Origin: Glandiceps talaboti
Taxonomy: Eukaryota > Hemichordata > Enteropneusta > Spengelidae
Assembly (NCBI RefSeq): GCF_964340395.1
Contig: NC_135559.1
Location: forward strand, 10,791,259 to 10,855,258
Length of the DNA stretch: 64,000 nt
Direction: 5' to 3'
Shown here: positions 1 to 13,423 of the stretch, piece after piece
Position numbering within the stretch: position 1 is the first letter of the stretch
Layout: each line of letters begins with the position of its first letter
Notes under the pieces: generated by a model
What the model was told of the DNA's origin: nothing
Database searches by the model: none
Seen by the model: only the letters and a program-made list of their open reading frames with translations
Made by a program: the position numbers and the translations under genes

Positions 1-127
1 AGTCTTAGAATTCACCTTCATTTGATACGGTGTTTTGGAAAGGAGAGCATTGTGACATACTGTTACTTACCTCATACAAACGCGAGTAAGATTAGCAACG
101 TTTGTTATCTGAATATCTTTCGGTTTA

Positions 128-130
<3 letters not shown>

Positions 131-198
<68 letters not shown>
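131..198 (+). repeat. (CT)n microsatellite in gene A intron
   Basis: About 34 uninterrupted CT units, 217 bases upstream of exon 415-630. Confidence 0.95.
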
Positions 199-200
<2 letters not shown>

Positions 201-414
201 CAGCAATGGATCCTTGTTAACAAAACGTATTCATTCATTCATTCATTCATTCATTCGTTAAATAATTAATTAATTCGTCTTACCTTCTTTTTATCTTTAT
301 AATAATTAACAATAATTTATATGCGAGTCATTGCCAAACTGTAACTAGGAGAATGTCACTATCATTACATTCTTTTAAATTCGAAATAAAAGGTAAATTC
401 CTGCTCGTTCACAG

Positions 415-1251
415 TACCCCAACTCTCAAATGTTGCCCATGGGAAAGAAACCGAACAATCTGGGAACGCTACCGCAGGTCAGGATTCATGGCTAGCTGTA
501 GATGGACTATCCGACACTTGTGCCAAGACAGAACATATGTTGGATCCTTTTTGGCGTGTTGACCTTGGCAAAACCTATCTTGTCTATGCTATGAAGATAG
601 ATGTAACGCAGAAATGGGGCAAAGGTCACGGTAGGTAGGAATTGAAAAAATGCACGACACAACAAGCAATTTCAATACTGAGAACTTCATTTGTGTTACA
701 GACAGTGCTAAGTGCAGATCATAAGTATCTTTAAAATGGCAGGTTTATAAAAAAATAATAATGTCGGTTTTTATGCAGCGCTTTCCCACTTTGTGCTCAA
801 AGCGTTTTATAATTGTTACCCCTGGACGGATATATAGCAGCACAAGGACCCGGTATATACTTCCTCAACTCTCTGACAGCATATAATCCATTGCATCCTT
901 TATAAGCGCATATGATTGAAGCATTCACTTGCAAACTCTATCCTACCAGGTCAACAATTATACAGCTGGGTTGACCGAGGGACAGATATTGGAATATTGC
1001 TTTATATATTGAATGATTTCTGATATATTTTGTAGGTCGTCTTGATGGTGCTGATGTACACTTTGGGATGAAGTACGACAACTTTTGGGAAAATCCGTTT
1101 TGTTACCACAATATTGAGGAACAAATGACGCGGGCCAAATCATTTACTATACACTGTGAGAATGGTCCAATCGTTGGAAGATACGCTACTATCCAACTCA
1201 AAGGACAAATTGAAGCAATTCGGCTTTGTGAGGTTGACGTCATGGCCATTG
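415..1251 (+). CDS. Gene A F-type lectin domain 1 (two exons)
   Basis: Exons 415-630 and 1036-1251, both phase 1-1, encode one FTP (fucolectin/F-type lectin, F5/8C-like) domain. Visible hallmarks are [13 protein letters not shown] at the start, AVDG, the [13 protein letters not shown] strand, [11 protein letters not shown] and the closing GRYATIQL...[10 protein letters not shown]. The fucose-binding residues are gone: the CTHT-type histidine position reads CAKT, and the R-X-D-C-C-G loop is replaced by a Lys/Gln-rich stretch without adjacent cysteines. The fold is probably retained while canonical fucose binding is probably lost. Confidence 0.88.
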
Positions 1252-4200
1252 GTAGGTTCACATTATTTTAGTTTGCATTTGAAAACATAATTTACCCATG
1301 ATTTTGGGATCTTAGTCTGTGGAAAAACACTTATGATTCTATCCGTCGAACTTGCGAATAAAAGCAGAACTTTTCCCATGACTAATGATGGCCATTGGAA
1401 TTATATTATAGGCTTGATATCTTGTTATACTTGTTATACATATCTGTCGAATTTTCTGCATGCATTACCACAAATGTTGACCCTGTCGGCGTTTGAGATT
1501 TGCAGACATTATTTGAGAAGTTTATTCCAAAATATACTGTACAAAGAACATACCTAATGATTCATCAAAATAAGCTGACAAAACACGGTTTTGGAGGCAA
1601 ACGCTTTCAAATTCGAATGCCTTCCAATTACACTAGCTATAGCTGGGGTATTAACTTTTTTCAATCTGATTACCAACAGTATATTCAGTGACAATATCCA
1701 AAATACCAATAATTAGACGTTTGACATGTCTATTAAACGTCTATTTAATATATAAGTTGTAAAGTAATATGTTAAAATAGTGATTCATTGAGGGTGCTGT
1801 TTGTAGGTGCGGACACAAAAATATATTTGATTGGATATATTGTAATTGATGACAACTATAGCAGGCAACAACACCCCTAACCCTGGAAAATGTATTGAAT
1901 TTTGAATGTCTGTTAAACCTGAGTTATGTTTCTATACAAGTGTTACCTTACTGATGTATGTCACGATCGATACGAGTAGCTAATTACCATAATTCGCATA
2001 AAGAACCAAGTTTTATTGTCATCTTTTAAGTAACCAAAGATAAATTCGTTAATATCCTCTAATTACTTATCAACACACACACTCTACCCGGTTATCAGTG
2101 AGCGGATTCACCAGTGGGTATTGGCAGTAGTGATATGGCTAAATCGTTGGGGAGGATTGGCTGTGTGAATCTAGGTAGCATATACGCAACTTTAGAATCA
2201 GGTTTCTGTAACCCTTTAAAGTAGACCTTAAGCTTGTTGCCGTCCTGCTTTCTAAAATGATGGGACACTTCTTCTTAATGATAGGTGATAGAACCAGTTA
2301 GTTGATTAATTACTTGGTTGTAGAGTTAACGAGTAAGAACAAAAATCCTTTGTCATAGATGTTCTCATGGAAGATTTACAGCTAACTAATCGTGAACGAA
2401 GAAGTGGTCGACCTCGTGGGAGTTGTATACTACCAATTAACAATTGATTGCTTTGTTGGAAAGTTGTTAATTATATTTGATATAGTAGCACTTAACAGTT
2501 TATCAGAAAAAAATGTAAATAGAAGAAAAGACACCGAATGGGAATGTCACTCCGGGGAATAAAGGAACTTCCCTAAACCTTAGGGTCTCAAAAGTCTTGT
2601 AATGATTTTGATTTCACGTCACATAATTTACGTACTAAACTGGAAAAAACTAAACATAAATTATGCGCGATTCCAAGACATACCAAAGTAGAAACTCTAT
2701 TTGTCCTCCGTTAACCTCTCAATTGCCCACTGTTGCCTCATATTACTTAATAGCAGAAATCTACATATATATGATATGCACACTGAATATTCATGACTCC
2801 TAAGTGCTTACTACTTTAACTAATAGTTTTGAATATTCATTGTGCATTTAATATGTGTATGTCTGTTCCGTCCCATGAGGCACCGGAAAGTAATTGCTAG
2901 AACATGAGTTGAAAGAGAAAGTTGTCTTGAAGTGATTCTCAAGAACCAAACATTTATGAAACTACATTAATTTCCTGGACTGGCATTAACCTTAATAATT
3001 CAAATGAAAGAAGATAAATTTGATGATTGTACAGTCTGTACTCTGCTCCTTTGTGAACATCTTTCTTTTCATCAACTGACGACAGTAACCACTTGACAGA
3101 ATAATTAATGATATATTTTCCATAAAAGCTAATGAAAAGAAAATGAGACAAAGAATACGACTCTCTGTTGTTCCGCAGTCATATTCCCAAAGAGAGTGAA
3201 CAAATAATTAATTATCTCTCAGGACACATTAACTACATGGATAGAATACTAGTATTCCTCCTTGGGGACGATGTGTAATCTAACATGAACAAAGTAGTTC
3301 AAACTGTGGATAATCGTCGTTCAAATGATGGGTATTGTTATTGTCCATAGTACGGGAAATTAGAAACTTTTAAAATATGATTAATTTCCTCTTTACCTTA
3401 ATCTATCTATCGACATGTCGTATGGCTCTAACTGTAAACACTTAGACTGAACTATTTGACGCGATTGGCGCCTCTTTTAAACAGGTTAAAAACAAATAAA
3501 AACTTGACAATAGAAGAATGTATACACTAGAGAATCTTATTTCTATTTTGGTAACAAGATTTAGTTTTCGTTCGATTTTTCTAGACTCAAAGGCATTGTG
3601 GAGTAATTTGGCAATTCATAAGATGGCTACTCAAAGTAGTCACTATGGTGACGGCAGTGCAATTAGAGCCATAGACGGTGACAAGAGTGTGGACTATGCT
3701 GATCGTAGTTGTACACATACCGAATTGGAATATGAACCTTGGTGGAAAGTTGACCTCGGTGACGAATATGAAATCAGCGAAGTTGTGATTACCAATAGGG
3801 TAGACTGCTGTGGTAATTATATTTCGCTATCACATATTTTAAGACCAGATTTGTTCTACAATGTATTCTTTGTTCCCAGCTATGTACTTAAGTTAGGTTT
3901 CTAAGTATATGTTAAAAAAATGTGGGTGTGTATTTGAAAACAAATGACATGAGAAAAGTTTCGTATTCGAGCCAAAAGCGCTTTTATTAGAAATCCGACC
4001 AAATCTTCAAATGCCAACAACCCGTTTGGACCAGGTACAAGACTCATCATTACATTATTTTGATGACGTTTTGTATTCCAAACTGTAGGATACTACGAAA
4101 GCCGCGAAGGGACTGCAGACTTCCGACTTGACTTTTCTACAATAGTACTGGGTGGTGTTTTTTTTTAAATTACTCTCTCAAGATCAAGAAGTAACTATTT

Positions 4201-5169
4201 TTATATCGATGGTGCTTTGTGTCGTAATCCTGAGGCCGTATCTGGATATTATTCAAATTTTCGAGATTTAACCTTGGCGAACCGATCGAGCCATAGTGAT
4301 TTGTCCATCAGAATACTCTCTAATATCAAGAAACCTCGCAAAAATAAGAAACATACGTAAAATAAAGTAGGCTGCCGCGATCTACTAATTCGATCGTCAG
4401 CGATTTCTATGCAGGAGCTGGACGGATCGATAAAACAATGGTCAGGGAATAAAGTTTAACTGTTGCCTGTTCATTGAAATAATACTAACTCTTAAACGGT
4501 TCTCATACTGAAGGTGATCGGCTTGTAGGTGGTGAAGTCCGTGTAGGAAATAACAAGACCATTGGTGAGAACCCGTTATGTGGACATCAAGTTACAATCG
4601 AAGATGTCGACAAAGAGTATATAACTATACCATGTAATACGACAGGTCGTTACGTCTCGGTACAGTTGGCTAATAAAACAGACTATCTTCATCTTTGCGA
4701 AGTTGAGGTCAATGGTAGAGGTAAGGACATATGTATAGAAACATATTCAGTATTTAACTTATTGCTGTACTATGCACATTTGTATATTATTTATCCTAAT
4801 TATGTAAGTTGAGAGCCTCTGTGAATGTCACCAGCCAGTGATAGGGATTGACCCCTCCCCCCTCCAACACACACACCTCCCCCACCCCACCCCACCCCAC
4901 ATAAGGAAGCCTAGGGAGAAAAGGGGTCACGAGGGGCTTGACAATTTGTATTTTTTGATTATCAGATCGAGAGGGGAAATTTAAAGGATCTTGAAATATT
5001 TTCTTGATTTGTGACTGTTTCAACCCCCAGTGTAAACCCCAAAAGGCATTGTTTCTCAGGTTCATTTGCAAATTGTTTACGCCCGACTCAATAATGTACA
5101 GTTCATTTATATCTACTTATGGGGCAGGTGATAGTCAAGATAATGCGTAATTGCAGTTTCTGGTTCCAA

Positions 5170-5205
<36 letters not shown>

Positions 5206-8101
5206 CGCGCGCGCCGTGTGCGTTTGTGTTCATTAAAAGCTGTGAAGCATTCTACGGGATGCGCTTGATCACCCCAATATGTAATGATCAACCCAATATG
5301 TAATATGTAATATTGGGTCAAGGTGTTATTATTAAGGTGTTATTACAGATTGGGTTAGTATTACACACTGGGTTGATTATTGCATATTGGGGTGATACAG
5401 AGGCCAGGGTTTCGAAAATTATAGAGTTCATTTGGCCTTTGAATCTTTCTTTGAAGGCTGTTGGGGGGGGGGGGGGCGTTGCGAAAACAATTGTTTTTAA
5501 AATTACCAATCGACCTTCTTCTCACCCTGTCAGCCATATATCCTGCTAAACAAGTTTCAGCTTAAACAGTTATTTCAACTTCTAAACCTATATGGGACTC
5601 GATATAATACAGATTTGGGTTAAGATTAGAATAGCAAATTTGACACATATTGTACAGTGTATTGACAACCATTAATTTGGAGTTAATTTTTAGGTAGGGG
5701 ACTATTTCGTCAAAGACGTTGGGGAAAAAGAAATTGAGGGCAAATTTGAATGTTTCAGTTTTCAAACCTGTGTACTATTATATTAAAGGCAAGAAGCATG
5801 GAAGCTTGCTGAGCTGTTCGTTATTATAAGTTTGGAGAAGGTTACAGTACAAAATAGCCTTCATCATCGTTCTTTACATCATTCTGTATCTGTCATAGTG
5901 GCAGGGATTTCTCGAAATGTTAATGCCAATGTCAACCTTGTTGAATGTATGCCTATATACATTGGCCATTTAAATGGTGCTTATGGATTTGGTCACTTTA
6001 TATTAATACTGGTTTTTGTGTTTTGTTTAAAGTTATTAGTGACAACTTACAAAATGTTGCGCTTAGAAAGCCTGCAACACAAAGTAGCACATACTACAGG
6101 TATGCCGCATCTAGAGCAGTTGATGGCAAATATAGACTTGACGTCCAATTCTATCGTGCACGGTGTATGAGGACTGCACGTGAAAAGGGCGCTTGGTGGT
6201 TTGTTGACCTATTGCAGATTTACAATGTTTATAAAGTGATTGTGATCAACTACGCTTACTGTTGTGGTACGTAACTATCCTAGAGATTGGAGCATGATTC
6301 TTGTATTTTGTAATCAAATTGTTATTTCAAATACGCAAAAGTTAATATATGTTCTCCCTAGCAATCTAATAACGATGGACACAGGTAGCTCTTTGACAAA
6401 GGTAATTTTTAATAATCACAAATAGAGAATTAAAAAAAAGTAAAAAACTATAAAAATGAGATGTTCCACAAAACTCATATCAATATCAAACCAATGACTA
6501 GCTATCGGCCTGTAAAACAAGGTAATGTGGCAGCCTGAGTTCTCTGAAAATGTATTCAAATCAAATCACTATAAATTTAGGTTTAATGCTTTTCACAAAG
6601 TCTCATGTGTTCTTTACAGAAAGCTCACTGGTAAAAATGAGGATTTGGTTAGATAATATTCGATCTTGATGTTTCTTTGTTTCTTTTTCTTTTTCTTTTT
6701 TACCAAATTTACCAAAAAGCTGGGCGACTGGAGGGGGCGATTGTACGAGTTGGTTACAACGTAGATGACCTTGCACGCAATAGTCAATGCGGAGAGCAAG
6801 TGACGATGAATGACATTAACAAAGGTAGCACAATAGTGCGGAACTGCATCGTTCCCATCATGGGTAGATACGTTATCGTCAGGAATGAGGCAGACAAAGA
6901 GGAATATCTTACCTTGTGTGAAGTTGAAGTTTACGCACAAGGTAAGTAGTCTTGGATTTATTGCAAATCAAGCCTTGAAAACTAATGTTAATTGTCATAT
7001 AATTATCACTCCTATTTATGCAATTTCTCCGAGGATAAATTTAGAAAAGGTAGTTATTTATGCAAAATAGCTGATTAAAAAGTAATGAGTTATAATATTA
7101 TGAGGTTATTACCCGATATCGCCTGATTCAATATGACGAATGAAGAGGTGATATTGGGTAATGACCGATTTATCATATGCCAATGTCCAAAAATTCAAAG
7201 CGAATATCACGAGACTCTATTGTCAGGTGACTATCAGGTACATACACATTATACTGACTATGACAACGTGCTTCAGTAAAAGAATTAAATGATCAACTTT
7301 CTACAGATTTTGGTGCAATTTTTTATATTTATTTAGAAATATTAAGTTTGGTAGTAGTGTAGGTCTTCTAAAAAGTTTCAGAAAATGTTTAATAAACCGC
7401 GAAAGTAACTCTTTAGTACTCAGCTAACATGCTAAGCTTACACAATGGGTGGGCTATACTACATGTACGCGTTGGTGATACCATTTGGAAAAGCATGTAT
7501 TTGTACAGTTTTGTTATGAATTCGTTATTTATAATCATTTATTAATTTATTAATTCATAATCGTAAATAGTATCATTTGGTTAAGGATATTTTCGTCAAA
7601 AGTTCCTTGTTTTGAAAGATGTCTCAGTTTTGTTGGGCATACGCGATAACACCAACGTCGAATATCGGCTAACATTTTTTATTTTATGTTTTGTTAATGT
7701 TCTAAATCGCCGTGTCTTGTCCAATCAGAGAGTCGTTTTTTTGATGACGTTTAACGTGAATATCATGACGTTTAACGTCCCATATCGGAAGTGAGATTTC
7801 GTGTTAAACGTCATCAAGAACGATTGATCTGGGCATAGGTATATGATAACAACCTGTATGTACATGCGTTTAATCCATGCATTACCAAGTTATCTCAAGC
7901 TTGCAACATTTCCTAAGTTTATGGGTACAGTTTTCTGTTTTATAAAAACATTTGCTACTAAGGGCCATTCGTCACTCCATCAACTAACCTAAGACTGTTT
8001 ACGTTAGTTATGCACATTTTCTCGCCCAAATCTTGCCCGAAAGGTCAGTGCTAGCCACAAAAATATACAAAATTGTTTTGAATTGAGCTAGACCCAGACC
8101 C

Positions 8102-8154
<53 letters not shown>

Positions 8155-8173
8155 GGCAGACAGACAGACACAA

Positions 8174-8204
<31 letters not shown>

Positions 8205-11200
8205 TACAGACAGACAGACAGACAGACAGACTGACTGACAGACAGACAGATACACGTGAAAACATCCTTGACATGCATATTGCGCTATTCCGCATGAGTA
8301 ACATGAAAATTCAACTTTTATTTCCTTGATCCAGAATTCATGACTGACAAAAAGGCTGATATCATAACACGGAGATGGTTTTCAGTTTTCGACAAGCAGA
8401 TGAATGTAAGGATGTCGATCAACTCCACTGACGTCATGACTGATGTTCACTTACATACATGTGTGGATATCTGTAGGGAATGGAAACGCTATCTCTGTCG
8501 AGCTTTTCAATTCCAGAGTTCAACCGATACTTGCACGTTGTTTGAGAGGAATGTCGCTGATGGCGGTATAACCTTGATACCAACACGGGGTGTAGACTAT
8601 TATCAACGTCTACGAGAAGACGGCAAGTCTTTTTATTTCATATGTTTTGGAATTTGCACTTTTTGGAATAGGAAAAAGGCAACTTTATACAGCCTGCATA
8701 TATAAACAGTAAGCGCAGGTAATATTTGAACAAAGTTAGAGAGTTTGAGTCCATGTTGAAGTTTGCATTATCTTCAATATTATGAATCAACAATCTGAGA
8801 AGTTAACGAGAATTTATTTTGATAAGAATCATTCACATGGATATACACTATTATGAATCTTAAAGTTTCCTTTTAACTTTATTTTCCCAACAGTTATTAT
8901 CCCGCGTGACAACAAAACATCATGTCCGGCGGACTATATCAAGTGTACGTCCGGTGAATGCTCACACCGATACAGGATTTGTGACACCATACCAGACTGT
9001 CATGATGGGTTTGATGAAGCTGATTGTCTGGATGTACACACTAACGGTAAGATTCAGTTAAATATTTCTTCCATGACCTACAGATTTGTTAAGACTGCCT
9101 CGGTTTGCACACAGACTCTTCACGGTGGTCTATGGTTTGGGCGTATGTTGCCAATCCCCCCCCCCATCCAATCCAACCCACCAACCCCTTGCTCCCCAAC
9201 CTTGTGATAATGAAGTCAGGTATAGTTCTCAAAGTCGCGTCTAGTACTTTGAAGTCCCTTATTACGGCCAAGAAATAAAATGCTGATAGTTAATCCTGAC
9301 GTCGTAACTTTTTTCACTAGACAGCTTTTGACTTGCATAGTATAATTATGAAACGTTTGTTTACGAATTCCTTTGGATTTCTTTTCAGACACACATCACG
9401 ATTACTTTGGACCAGGATGGTATGATTCTTATAAAGTCATAACCGGCAATAAAGATACATTTGAGTACTTCAGACAAAACATCTTCAGGGACCCTGGATT
9501 TGAACGTGTGAAAGGCGAGGATCCACCAGACTGGGTCAGGTTTAGAACATTCAGTAAATCTCCCGATTACGACCAACTTGATAGTGTACTGAGACTTGAC
9601 CCTGCAGAATTGAATGAGCTTGGACACCAAGCTGAAGATTTTATATTACAATGCACCTATGCAGGGGAAGATTGTGATGCAAGGTAGCTATATGTCAAAA
9701 CAATCCTTACTTCATTTTATCATCAAGTACATTCACCTCCCTTGTCATAACGAAACTGTGTTTTCCGAGCTAAAAATATTTCCATTTTTATTTCAATTTT
9801 ACACATTTCTGATTGAATATAATGAACATGGTACTCTTGAAAATTGAATTAAACTTGATAACATGCAAACGTTACAATGACCGACATGTTTTAAGCCAAC
9901 TCTACCTTACTGCTCATGCCAACAATTATTTTCCCATATCATGAATGCTTGTACCTAAACATTGCTTTAGCTCTTTCTGGGGTACGTTTACATATTAGAA
10001 TTCTGTAGCTATATCGATTAATTTTTCCCTTTTTCCTCCCGCAGAGAGGACTTTATTGTGTCTCAAGATGAAATGTATGGCAATTGTTTCCATTTCAATG
10101 CTGACAGCGACAAAGCATCTCTTTATTCGAAAGGATCTGGCACGGCACATGGTAAATTAGTATGAAGTTACATAAGAAATATTAAAGCTTCCTGCCCAAA
10201 CTGTTAATCAAAATCTTAAGATCAGTAAGCCTGTTCATTTTGAGATAGACACAAGACAGATAACATCACAGTATGGACTCTTTAGTTAATGGTATGCACA
10301 GTAACTGCATGAAAGAAACAGTTCAGGTGGCTGATAATCATTGATTGTGTTTGAATTTCAAGATATTATACCTCATGTATATTGTAATTGTAGTAGTGTG
10401 CACGCTGTTACTGTTTATATAATTAAATAAAGAGTTGGCATTGTGTGTTATCTTCATGGTGTCTATCTAAACATCAAACCTTGTGATCAGGCTCACTGAC
10501 CTTGATAGTTCGTTTAATAGCTTGGTCAAGCTTGTTCTAAAAGAGTCGTAATAATGGCATGTTTTATTTGAGGAAAACTCGTTGTATACCTGAGATATGA
10601 ATTCATTTGAAGGATGTATTGCTTAGTTGTATAGAGAAATATCCCAAGTGTGGCATTCTTTCTGCTAAAGAGGGAGGGGAGGCTGATTGGAGAGCTATAT
10701 CAAAGTACTTGTCAATTTTCATTTACGATATGTGTATTGTGCTTTACTTTTCCTAGCATTTAGAGGCTTATAGCTAAACGATATTGTAAGTTTTATTACT
10801 CAACATATTTTCATTAGTTTTATATTTTTTGATAATTTGCTTCGGGTGATAACATGCCAGTTATAATTTCCTTGATTTTAGACACCGTATTTTAACAATT
10901 GATGTATCTTCATTATAATCCAGTTTATGTTACATTATCTTTTCGAAAGGTTTGTCGCTGACACTCTTTACACAGCAGACTGAATATTTGAGTTTGTATG
11001 GCAAATTGTCCGCTGCTGTTGTAGCAATTGTACCTAAGAAAACCACGCCGTTCCCTGGTGAACAAGGATTTTATGCCAAACCTGGCACTGCGACATCTGT
11101 ATCGTTGACTAAGGTATCGTTTTTTATGAGAACGATGCATTACAATGAAGTCAAGAGAAAGCATCACCGATGATAGTTGATTTATATTTTAAACTTATTT

Positions 11201-11280
11201 TGCAATGTAATTCTCATACTGTACAAATATATGGGTTTTGGTGTGTGTGTATGTGTGTGTGTGAGAGAGAGAGAGGCACG

Positions 11281-11335
<55 letters not shown>

Positions 11336-11345
11336 TGACTGTGTT

Positions 11346-11386
<41 letters not shown>

Positions 11387-12322
11387 GTGTGTTTGTTATG
11401 TAAATGAAAATATTGCATTTTTGCAGACTGTGATGGATCGACAAAAACCACCCTATGGTAATTGTACAGATGCAGTTAATCATGACAAGGGACAGGAATA
11501 CAGTAGTACAGAACCATATTACACATACTCTGTGTTGGTGAGTACATACAAAACTATATATTTATATCAACATTATATAATTAGACAGCCAAGCGCAAGC
11601 AGATAGATAGCTAGTCAGCAGCGATTGTTCAATCTAGTTTTATCAAACGTAAGCTATGAAGAAGCCATATGAATTGCCATGTCATCATATGCGTTCTAAT
11701 AGTTTAACCTGTCTTCAATTTTACACAGGCTTGTGAGAAAGATTGTTTCCAATATCAATTAGTGAAACACTGTGGATGTAGCGATGACAGCAAAGTATCA
11801 GCACCACCATGCCGAATATTGAACAAAACTCAAGGTGAATGCTGTTCAAATGTCATAAGATATTTCTTGATTTCAAAGTCATTTCAGTTAATGTCGTGTG
11901 ACTCAGCTCCAAGGCAATGCCAAATAACAGTCTTCTGCATATCTAAGCTATTGTGTGTTTGCTCATTGTTTTTGACAGACTCAGGAAATTGATGATGCTG
12001 TAACGCGACGTAAAGATACGTTTAAGATAGTACTTTGAAAGTTTGGTGTAAATTGATGTACCCTTTACACGACACATTAAATATAGAATGGTTACGTCTT
12101 ACGGGAGGGGTTTATTTTTGGAAAAATTATTTCCGATTGATAATATACATTTATCGTGTACGAATACGAAACCCTTGCAACTCACAGTATTGACTTGGTG
12201 ATAGAGTTTTAAGTATAATACAAATTAAAGGCAAGCCCAGATAGGGACACTTAACGGCTTTTATATTACAGTATTAGAATTATGGAAAGATACCAACAAT
12301 TTCATAAGTCGGGGTTATATCT

Positions 12323-12374
<52 letters not shown>

Positions 12375-12538
12375 AGGGTAGAAGAAAATCAAGTCGGGTT
12401 TTTCGTCTCTACAAGCCTGTTTCGTGAGTAAATCACTCGTCAGGAGATGTTGATGTACATCAACATCTCCTGACGAGTGATTTACTCACGAAACAGGCTT
12501 GTAGAGACGAAAAACCCGACTTGATTTTCTTCTACCCT

Positions 12539-12592
<54 letters not shown>

Positions 12593-12738
12593 TTGCTGTG
12601 TTATCATTTTCCAAATATATATATATATATATATAGTTTTGGTAGTACTGGAACTCTTTCTTGGGTGTAACTCGGAGTTTCACGCATATTGCGATCATCA
12701 GACACCTGTCAGAGGGCCATATATATATATATATATAT

Positions 12739-12801
<63 letters not shown>

Positions 12802-13343
12802 CATACATACATACATATATATACGCTATTTGACTCTTTTCAAACCTATCTTAATTTTTTACAGTCATTTGTCATCAGCTGATGCACTATTTCTACCAAA
12901 TGGATATACTGCCATGTGATTGTCCTCCCCCGTGCACGTGAGTTTACACATTGCCTTATTTTTGTCTATCTCATAATTACAAAGGGTTATTAATTTTCTA
13001 CAATATATATTTCCAAGACCAACTTTAGAAGGAATATAGCGTAACTAGCATCCCCACCCGTGTACACTAAAGACATGCGTTCTCCTTAATCTTGCATTTT
13101 ATTGACCAAGCAAAATACTCCTTTATGGATTTTTGAGTAAGGAAAGCTGCTTTTATATTTGTTACTTTTCATACTTGTTGTATTTGTTATCTACTAGGGA
13201 AGAACGGTATTCGATGACTATTTCGCAGGCACAGTGGCCCTCTGACATCTATCTGGTAAGAAAAATAATTTCACTGAAACTGCTCATTATATGATAATCA
13301 TGTTGCCCAAACTGTTTGTGGCTGGTTCAACTAATTGCATTTA

Positions 13344-13423
<80 letters not shown>

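Noticed and set aside
5832-6170. Frame of 112 codons overlapping the lectin 3 exon of gene A in another frame
   Set aside because: The lectin frame matches genes B and C; the other frame is a shadow.
8094-8249. CRISPR-like regular repeat
   Set aside because: Contiguous 4-base microsatellite without unique spacers in a eukaryotic intron.
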